Assembly: GCA_022496805.1 (NCBI GenBank)
Contig: CM040100.1
Span: 23,031,009 to 23,095,008, forward strand
From: Pohlia nutans
Taxonomy: Eukaryota > Streptophyta > Bryopsida > Bryales > Mniaceae
Direction: 5' to 3'
Length of the DNA stretch: 64,000 nucleotides
Shown here in pieces: positions 56,400 to 64,000 of this stretch. Position 1 is the stretch's first letter. Every line of letters starts with the position of its first letter. The translations under genes were made by a program, and so were the position numbers. The notes under the pieces were generated by a model, which worked only from the letters and a program-made list of their open reading frames with translations, had not been told where the DNA came from and made no database searches.

Positions 56400-56423
56400 T
56401 AATTATTATTATTATGATAATAA

Positions 56424-56477
<54 letters not shown>
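56341..56477. repeat. palindromic (TAA)n/(TTA)n microsatellite
   Basis: About 18 AAT-type units, a short mixed centre, then about 22 ATT-type units: a nearly perfect 137-bp inverted repeat of simple sequence. Confidence 0.95.
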
Positions 56478-56478
<1 letters not shown>

Positions 56479-57409
56479 TCACCTAGACGTTGGAACGTTG
56501 GAACATGCTGCAGGGTACAAGCCTGATATGGGTACTCTTCCCCGAACTCTCCAGACTTAAAAAAAATGTCCTTCCGGAAATGAAAAAAAGTTACAAAATT
56601 ACAAAAATTACGTGGTATTATAGATGGGATGTTGGTACACAACAATCATCTGCTATTTAGTTCAAATTCAAAAATTGAATTTTTTCCCTAATTTAACATA
56701 TTCAGCACCTGGTCACATATGTTATAGTAGTAATAGGACTACGTATTTAAGGATTTCTATTAAAACAAATAGTCATACACTTTATTAACTTTATATTTAA
56801 GTATATCATATGGTTTTTGAATGAAGATGTTATGAAATCATAGTCCTTTTTTATTGTGTAAAAAATATGTGATTTTTAAAATTTCTCATAAATAAGGAAA
56901 AATAGTAATACATAAAATTAAAAGTCAAAACTGAACTTAGACATGTCTCAAACATTGTTTTAGCTAAATTTCATGTTTATGAACCAATTTGCTATAAATT
57001 AGTATTCCGAATTGTTCCTTTTGCTTCAAATCTGGAAAATAAGACATTATGGATTTGAAAGTAAAGGAATGAAAAGGAATATCAAAATTTAAAAAAAATT
57101 CTTGCTCAATAGTATTATGGATGGAGTATTACAACTTTCTCTTGAATTTGTAATTAAATTCGTTTAAACTAGAAATTTGTAATTTGTAACACACATTAAA
57201 TGAGTTAAAAAATGGCAGTGTTTTAGTGAGACATTCCCTTTTGATACCCATTGCGAGCTTTGACACTATACCAAGAGAGATGAATTCAAATCACTTAGAC
57301 TTTCCTCATGGCTGTTGTACACTCCTACCGAGGTGTTGTTTGCAAGGCAAAGTAAAACAATCTGATTTTCTACTCCCAAAAAAGAAAAAGAAAAAGAAAA
57401 ATGAACCAA

Positions 57410-57840
57410 TCAGTTTTGCTCAATCTGGTTCGGCACTTTTGGTATTGGATTGTTGCACAGTGGAATTATGAAGAATCTTATTGCATTAATAATAATTAAA
57501 TAAGTATGTGTCTTGAGTTGATTAATACGAGGACTTGAAAATAGAAAAAGTAACAGTCCAACCAAAAAAGGAGAAGAAAAATAGTAAAGAAAACTTGGCA
57601 GTGTTGACAACATGGCAAATCCAAGGCCCGGAAAAGCTGACAGGGCAGCACAGTTCTCCACGTGGGGTACCCCAATAATTTAATCAGCATCAAGTCCTCC
57701 CCTAAACCGTGTGGAGGTCCGAGTTTCCGTCCCGGAATCCGTTTCCTGGAGCCGGCCCTGCCTGTAAACTTGCCGGTCCAGTCGGTGCCGAACCTCATAG
57801 AACTAAGGTAGGTGTACCATTTTCCGTCCAAATTTCAGGT
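57410..57840. other. GC-richer patch, no gene assigned
   Basis: 57600-57830 has exon-like composition and an open minus-strand frame, but no initiator context, splice pattern or recognised family. It may be a repeat fragment. Confidence 0.3.
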
Positions 57841-58197
57841 TCAACAAGTTATAATAAAAATTTAGAAAAATGAAAAATTCGGAAAAATGTGCAAAGCTCG
57901 TGGGAGGCTGGTTCAATTTGAATCAGATTTTTCTGACTTTTATCGATTTATTTATGAAATTTTGAAGTTGGAGACCTAGGGGTGCCCTAAACCGCACAGT
58001 CTAAAATGTTTGATAGGGGTACATGAAAAGTTCCTCAAATGTACGCACTGGCGCCTGAAACATAGGGTGCGGTTTTTGGACCTGCACAGTTTTTGGTGCG
58101 CTGACCTTAAGCCGCTGCCAGAAGCTAAAAATCGCAAGAAGAAAAAAAACACTACAGAGAAGTTCAATAGGTGAGATTGAAGAAAAAGAAAAGAGAG

Positions 58198-58742
58198 AGT
58201 AAGGGCCGCTTTATACCTAGAGGCCGGGCCAATTTCTCTTGACGCTGATTGCATGAAATTTCAGCCTATTTTTGGGCTTGAGGCCGGTTTCAACTACCCA
58301 TTGTAATAAGATTATAATGGGAGCCAATTCTCCCATATGTAAAGGTCTTGGGGCCAAGAAGCGAGGCCGATTCAATAAACGTAGCAAAGTTTAGCCCCTC
58401 TCTCTCTTTTCAAAAGAGCCATTTAGATTTTCACATAATCCAACGGATTTAGAAAATCATCTTTTATATAAAAAAGGTTTTATTTTTATTTATTGAAATT
58501 TGACATTGGCCCCAAGGCCAAGAATTGACCCTTCATTTTGGGTGTACCCAATTCAACGAGCTTGGGCCATGTTGAACCATGTGTTTTTAAGTAAAAAATT
58601 CATATCACCAAATCGGCCTGAGCTCTAGGTGTAAAGGGGTTGGGGCCGATTTCAGCCTTTTGACCAATCACAAATGAGGATTTCAAGCCTCTTATACGTA
58701 CAATGAATTCGCCCGGCCTCTAGGTGTGAAGCGGCTCTAAAT
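58198..58742. mobile_element. TIR element (~545 bp)
   Basis: 'agggccgctttatacctaga' plus 'ggccgggc' at the left and the inverse 'cccggcctctaggtgtgaag' plus 'cggctct' at the right. Internal 'ggccgattt' and 'gaggccg' motifs repeat in both orientations. Superfamily not determined. Confidence 0.78.
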
Positions 58743-59351
58743 GGAAAAAGGAAAAAAAGAAAAGAAATGAGATGGAAGATGCCAATTAGTCTTCATAGGC
58801 CAATGGTATGATCTATGGGTACATTGAAAAGTTTTCAACTCTTAAATCAGCCCCTATAGCAACTTTGAATGAGTCCCTCTTTAAAATAAAATAAAAAATG
58901 AACTGACCAGATGTGGTTTTTTTTATTTCCTACACTCATGAAGTACACCAAAAAAAATTCACGTAAAGATTGAAGAGTTTAAAAGATTTCAAAAGAGACT
59001 TTTTGTACAAAAATCAAAGTTTGTTCCAACTATTCAAAAACATCCAAAACATTTGTTAAAAATATCCAATGACATCATTTTGGTACCAATTTTTGATATG
59101 AAGTACATTTAGATATGTGTTATTTGAAATGATTAATTTGAAGGATTAAAATATTATTTATTTTGCACTACAATGCCTGCAAATGCTGATTTTAGGCAAT
59201 GTTTCCCACGAAGCAAAAATATATGAAAATTAATTATTCAATTAAAAATTTGGACTTGTATTAAAGTATTTTATGTCATCTAGGTGTGGATATTTTTATA
59301 AAGAGGGCTGTAGGCATTTAAAGGTTAAACCGAGTTGAAAAAGTTGTGATA

Positions 59352-59756
59352 TTAACCCTTAAACGTCAAGAGGGTCCTTAGAGAGCAACTTGAAGAGCGT
59401 CTCCAAAAGTCTACAGCAGTGGGTATGCTAAAAAAAAAACAAACGCCAACTTGCCATCGGCGCTAACCTGCAAGCTAGCCAACATTGTTGCTTTTTTAAA
59501 ATAAAATAATATGCTTTGTCTCTCTCCACAGCTGCTGCTCAATTATAGCTCCTCCCTTCCCTTGATTCTTTCATTTGATTGTAGATTGTTCCACAGTTGT
59601 TTAATTTAGGCGCAAGTTGAGAATATAGGCTTGCTTTTTCATCACCTTTCCAAAGCATTAATTCATTTCAAATTTGGTTGAGAAAATTCACTTTTTTGTC
59701 CATTATTCTCTCATAAATGAACCCATAGGACTTGCTTTACCACGTTTAAGGGTTAA
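59352..59756. mobile_element. TTAA-flanked element, family C copy 2
   Basis: 405 bp, TTAACCCTTAAACGTCAAGA to CCACGTTTAAGGGTTAA; direct relative of 31624-31998. Another right end (TTTAAAGGTTAA, 59317-59328) lies 24 bp upstream. Confidence 0.88.
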
Positions 59757-59929
59757 GTCATCGTTGAAGTTCTAGTGCATTGCTTGTGAGGACCAAAACA
59801 CTCTAAGGTCCATTTTGACTTTTTGTCAAAACCCAAACTGAAAAAGCACTGACTGCCCCCACTCTCCCAGTGACGAAATTTTCAACACGAAGGAAATAAT
59901 TTTCCGCCATTTTATGGGCATTATTTCCT

Positions 59930-60731
59930 GCCCAGGATGCTAATAATAAGCGAAGACCGACCAGTCCCGGGCAGCGGGCAGCGGGCAGGGGGCAGGGTCC
60001 AAACGAAAGATGAATCGAACCGGGACCCTCCGGAACCGGAACCGGGAAAGGCTGCTGGGACGGAGCCCCGCCAGCCAGCGCGCGTGTACGTCTGCGCTGT
60101 CCTCCGCACGCATGCAGGCTCTGCACTCCACCACCAGTTAATTAGTTGCAGTAACTACTCATCGATTATTAACTCACCGCCAACCAAATCACAACTAGCC
60201 CTTGATGATCATGAGCCCTTGCATTTCCACAATGAATCCAGACAGACGTGCGAAAGAATCCCTGTGATAGTTAAAAGCTGCGTTAAAACTAGCTAGCAGT
60301 GCATCGATACTGTACCAGTAACCAGCCCCTCGTCGATTAGAAATAAAAAAAACGGTATTCTAATCATTGAGCGTGTCTGGTTTTGCAATATTTTAGTCTG
60401 TTCGATCACTCGCGGGGAGCTCCGTGTGTGTGTCTTGTCGCTCTGTGATAGTTAAGGAGTACGTGATCGTTACCAGTAACCAGTCGATTAGAAAAAAACG
60501 GTACTCTAATCATTGAGCGTCTAGTATTGCAATATTTTAGTCTGATCACTCGCGGGGAAGTTTGTGTCTAGTCGATCGTCGGCCGTTTCGTGATTCTGAT
60601 CAGAGTTCAGAAACGCCAAGATTGTGATCGATAAGATAGTAGAATTCATTTCTTCTCGTTGTGCATGATCGAGTGATGAGATCCTCGCGTAATCGAAGTT
60701 TCGCACAGCGCGTGCGATCATTGCGCTACAA
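59930..60731 (+). promoter_or_regulatory. upstream region of the Ig-like gene with a promoter duplication
   Basis: GC-rich unique DNA begins at ~59930. 60310-60425 and 60465-60570 are diverged direct duplicates ('accagtaaccag', 'tctaatcattgagcgt', 'gcaatattttagtctg', 'gatcactcgcgggga'), so the promoter or leader contains a ~155-bp tandem duplication. Confidence 0.55.
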
Positions 60732-60812
60732 ATGGAGGGAGAAGCGGAGCCGGAGCTGCAATCCAGACATCCGGCGGACCTTGTAACAGAAATATTGTTG
60801 CGGCGATTCTAA
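60732..60812 (+). promoter_or_regulatory. upstream ORF 1 (26 codons)
   Basis: ATG at 60732 opens MEGEAEPELQSRHPAD... and stops with TAA at 60810-60812. It lies in the inferred 5' leader of the Ig-like gene and overlaps the next upstream start by one base (TAATG). Confidence 0.5.
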
Positions 60813-60880
60813 TGGACAGGGTGCATTTCGACTGGTGTCGCGACGAAATAGGCCCGGAAGTTGGAAAAGCTAGCAATTAG
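60812..60880 (+). promoter_or_regulatory. upstream ORF 2 (22 codons)
   Basis: ATG at 60812-60814 overlaps the uORF 1 stop; it reads MDRVHFDWCRDEIGPEVGKA.. and ends TAG four bases before the main start codon at 60885. If transcribed, the chain would restrict translation to reinitiation or leaky scanning. Confidence 0.5.
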
Positions 60881-60884
60881 AGGC

Positions 60885-63800
60885 ATGACAGAGAGAGCCT
60901 CGCTGCGGCGTCGTGGATGCATGGGCGGGATTACTGCAGCAAGCAGCGTGAGAAAATTGCTAGTTCTAGCAACGTTGTGGATTCATGTCTGCAGGTCTGC
61001 CGTGGAAGCGCAGAGTGTTCAGTTTACCGTGAAGCCAACCGAATTCTCGTCGAATGCGACTGCGGCGTTTGCTTTTTCTGTGGTGGCCGGTGCGAATGGC
61101 GTCGACCCTTGCGCAACTGCGTCGCAGTGCTTATTCCTTTGCACGGTACGTGTAATCTTCTCCGCAGCCCGTTTTTGCACTAGATTTCAGGGTTTGGTTT
61201 AGCCTCGAAAAGAGGCTTGCAAGGGTGCGTCTTGTGAACACCAGCACCAATATATGAGTAGAATTGGACCGCGTAGAAGAGAGCCTTTGGATGTGACCTT
61301 GGTTTCAATACGAAAATGAGAGAGATAGAACAATGTGGGTAATGCGAATTAGACGGAGAATCGAAATTTACACCCCGGAGAAGAGTCATCAGTCCTAGAC
61401 TCTGATAGAGAGCATTGCAAAAATTAGTCAGGGTTTACATCACGGAACTCAAAGCTCCAGAACACAGTTTCGCAATTACGGAAAACAAAACACCCTATCA
61501 AAACTACAGAGCTATAATCCCGCAGGTTTGGTCTTACCCTAATAATTCGCCACGCTTTAATTAGAGCGCCGTTTTCATGGCCCATTCACACCCGTCACCC
61601 AACGCGAGTGCGTTCATCAAGTAAGTTTTTGGTAGCTACAGTGTGCTCCTGTAAAATTTATTTTTTTAACCTGACGCATGCAAGAAGCTCCAACGCATTT
61701 TGGTTGCCGCAAGAAATTTGCGCTTCACCAACGCAACGCACATGCGTTTGTCAAAGCAGGAATTCTGCAAGGAACGCAACGCCAGTGCTTGAGCTTCTTT
61801 GTGTAAATGGGCCATCAGTCTGCAGTAGACGTAATACGTGATCAGTTAGCTCTTCGAAATCTCACCCATTTTTTAGGACCAACCCTTCGAAATCGACTCC
61901 AAAGGAGCTCTTCGAAATCTCACCCATTTTTAGGACCAACTCTCCTGATTTGGATTCCAATAAGTGAATCTGTAATAGAATTACAGAGGCTTTCAGAAGC
62001 TCATGTTTTTTTTCGAATGTAATAGAGTTATCCATCAATCAGGCTGCAATCGGATCGGGTTTTAAGTTTGTCCACAAAATTGGAAAGACCACGAGAACTT
62101 CAGATGAGCAGAGGAGAGAATTTCTTTTTTGGCAGTTGAACCAGCAGGTGGTTTCTAGAAATGAATGAGGGTTGATGAAACTTTCCGAACTTGAGTTTTG
62201 AGGAACTCCCGACTTCCGCTCACCTCAGCATCTTTCATTCTCTCCCGCCTCTCATAGGGTTTACCTCAAGTTGACAGATAACTCTATTGCTGTAGAAGGA
62301 ATTCATCATTTGTACAGGTTATCATTATTTTTTCTGTTTTTTTGGTGCAGTTGGATCAGGGCGTGGCGCAGGATTGCTCAGGTCGCACATACTCCGTTTC
62401 CAATCTCACCGATGGCTCGCACAAGCTCACTGTCTCGGCCAACACGTCCAGCGTGGCACCGGGCATTTATTCATGGCTTGTAGATACCGTGCCACCGACA
62501 TCTTCGGTGGTGACGAGCGCACTCTACACGAGTGCTATCAACATTACTGTCAACATCACCTTCTCCGAGAATTGTCCAGCGTTCCAATGCTCTAACGTCA
62601 GCTCCTGTGACGTAAGTTGAACCCCTGCCAACTTCTGTTTGTGTAAAGCCTTGAATTAGGGTTTGATTTTTGGAGAGTGAGATTGCTGGTTTATGGATAA
62701 AAGTGAAAAGTTGGGGTCTGTTTCAATGTGGAAAAGGAGGAGACAATGATTTGGTGAAGTGAATGCATTACTTGTATAACAATAATCATAACGTTGGCCT
62801 GAAGACCAGAGTCTGTTGGGGCTAGTTCGTCTAGCCATGCCTCCACAGTGACGTTAGAAGCGTAGATCCTGTTTGATCGGAAACATATTTCATTGCAAGT
62901 TCTATCGTAGTATTCATTACATTAATTTTACATTTAAAAATCCATGGGCCTCTCGATTCGGAACTGGAGCAGTTTGAGACACTCATCTGAAATCTCAGAT
63001 CTATGCTTGTTCTAGATTTTAGGGCTCTGTCAAAGTTTTAGTTCGGTAATACAAATAACCCATTTTGAAAGTCCTAATTTCCATCACTTGATCACTATTT
63101 TGCCAAAGTAACAAATATGAAGATGTTTGTGATCGTTCTCTTAGAAAGTCCTGATTTTACCCGTTTGAACGTCACATTTTCGCACACTGAAATTCACCAA
63201 ACTAACAAGTATGAAGATGTCTGATATATTTTGTTGAAAGTCCTGATCAATTTCCAGCATTTAGTGCTGAAATTCGCCATTTGAAATATTAATGAATAAG
63301 AGGATGTTTGAGACATGTTATGTTGAAAGTCACATAATGTCACATAATTTCAATGGCACACTGAGATTCACCAAACTAACAAAGTATATGATCATGTTTG
63401 TGATCATATGCTGTGTTGAAAGTTTTCATTTCATTTCCAGCACTTGAACGCCACGTTTTGGCACACAGAAATTCGCCAAGGATGTTTGTGATACGTTGAC
63501 AGTCCTAATTTTGGCACAGTTTGGCACTCTGAATATGATGAAATATGATGTAGCTTGTGAATTAAAATATGTTCGCACTTGGCTGGTCTCACCAAACTGA
63601 ATCTAGTCCAATTCATTCCTAAAACTTTCACTAACACAAGTGATCTAACGTACGATTATGTTGATGTTGCAGTTGGTGGTATTCGGACCGGCAGTGGTAA
63701 TCCCCGCGACGCTAGTGACGCTGTCACCGGGGCTTGCATATTCAGTGCAAGTCGCGCTATCAACGCAAGTGCCCACGGGGAGGGTATTGTTAACCACAGT

Positions 63801-64000
63801 GCGAAAGATCGCCGGCTGCACCGACGCAGCCGGCAATCGCTACCAACGCTCCACAAACTCCTCCAAGGTGGTCCATTTCAGTCGCATTCCGCCGACGTTG
63901 AATCTCTGGACTCCACTTCAAAACTCGCAAGTGGACATCGGTGAGCAGCTGGTTCGAACCGTCCAGGCCACCAACGTCGTCGTCCCCGGCGAGGTGAACG
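60885..64000 (+). CDS. secreted protein with Ig-like repeats, 5' part (runs off the window)
   Basis: Exons seen: 60885-61145, 62351-62611 and 63673 to beyond the edge, GT-AG introns, all phase 0, the first two each 261 bp. Residues 1-42 form a signal peptide: basic start (MTERASLRRR), hydrophobic core KLLVLATLWIHVC, cleavage predicted after VEA before QSVQF. A second ATG at 60921 would also keep it. The mature part looks like repeated beta-sandwich modules: an N-terminal module with paired cysteines, GIYSWLVDTVPPTSS at the module boundary (DTVPP 132-136), INITVNITFSENCPAFQC and a second boundary near FSRIPPTLNL. The W-x-VDT-x-PP linker followed by VTFSE-like strands resembles bacterial Ig-like domains found in large extracellular proteins. 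Several N-x-S/T sites fit secretion. Function is unknown; a cell-wall or surface role is inference. The C-terminal architecture is outside the window. Confidence 0.8.

Noticed and set aside
57496..57831. 111-residue minus-strand frame in a GC-richer patch
   Set aside because: No splice logic, start context or recognisable domain; composition alone is not enough.

Overview
The window is nuclear DNA of a land plant or close streptophyte relative. The genes are split by canonical GT-AG introns. One encodes a plastid PSII-assembly rubredoxin (RBD1), another a CYP85-clan P450, another a plant-type dephospho-CoA kinase with a C-terminal membrane segment. The DNA between them is AT-rich and packed with short non-autonomous transposons. 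Intron style and gene mix suggest a non-flowering plant (bryophyte, lycophyte or similar), but the species cannot be named from sequence alone.

Layout: 1-5.0 kb, repeats. 5.07-12.99 kb (+), a nine-exon cytochrome P450 (479 aa) whose introns hold nested transposons and two decoy copies of the exon 2 start. 13.76-15.35 kb (-), three-exon RBD1 (211 aa). 15.5-27.3 kb, gene-free repeats. 28.78-31.13 kb (+), four-exon F-box/kelch protein (380 aa). 31.6-39.0 kb, gene-free and dominated by TTAA-flanked elements, including a head-to-tail array. 39.36-41.50 kb (-), three-exon dephospho-CoA kinase (228 aa) with a PIF/Harbinger-like MITE ending two bases from its stop codon. 42.19-42.52 kb (-), coding-like exons broken by an in-frame stop. 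43.60-46.50 kb (+), a four-exon unrecognised protein (251 aa), probably organelle-targeted. 46.5-59.9 kb, gene-free repeats. 60.89 kb to the window end (+), the 5' part of a secreted protein with Ig-like repeats, preceded by two overlapping upstream ORFs.

The genes look like unrelated housekeeping or regulatory genes, and no cluster logic is visible. The most unusual content is the repeat landscape. About twenty elements begin TTAA-CCC(C/T)TAA and end TTA(G/A)GGG-TTAA. One sits inside a locally duplicated sequence, so its empty site can be read: the target was a single TTAA, as for piggyBac. Five internal sequence classes (A-E here) plus several unclassified copies share these ends, and many carry a palindrome just inside the end that varies by paired changes. 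Other families are CACTA-type MITEs (3-bp duplications), Stowaway-type MITEs (TA), PIF/Harbinger-type MITEs (TTA) and long foldback elements. No transposase-like reading frame was seen. Exon boundaries were set by splice motifs and reading phase, not by transcripts.
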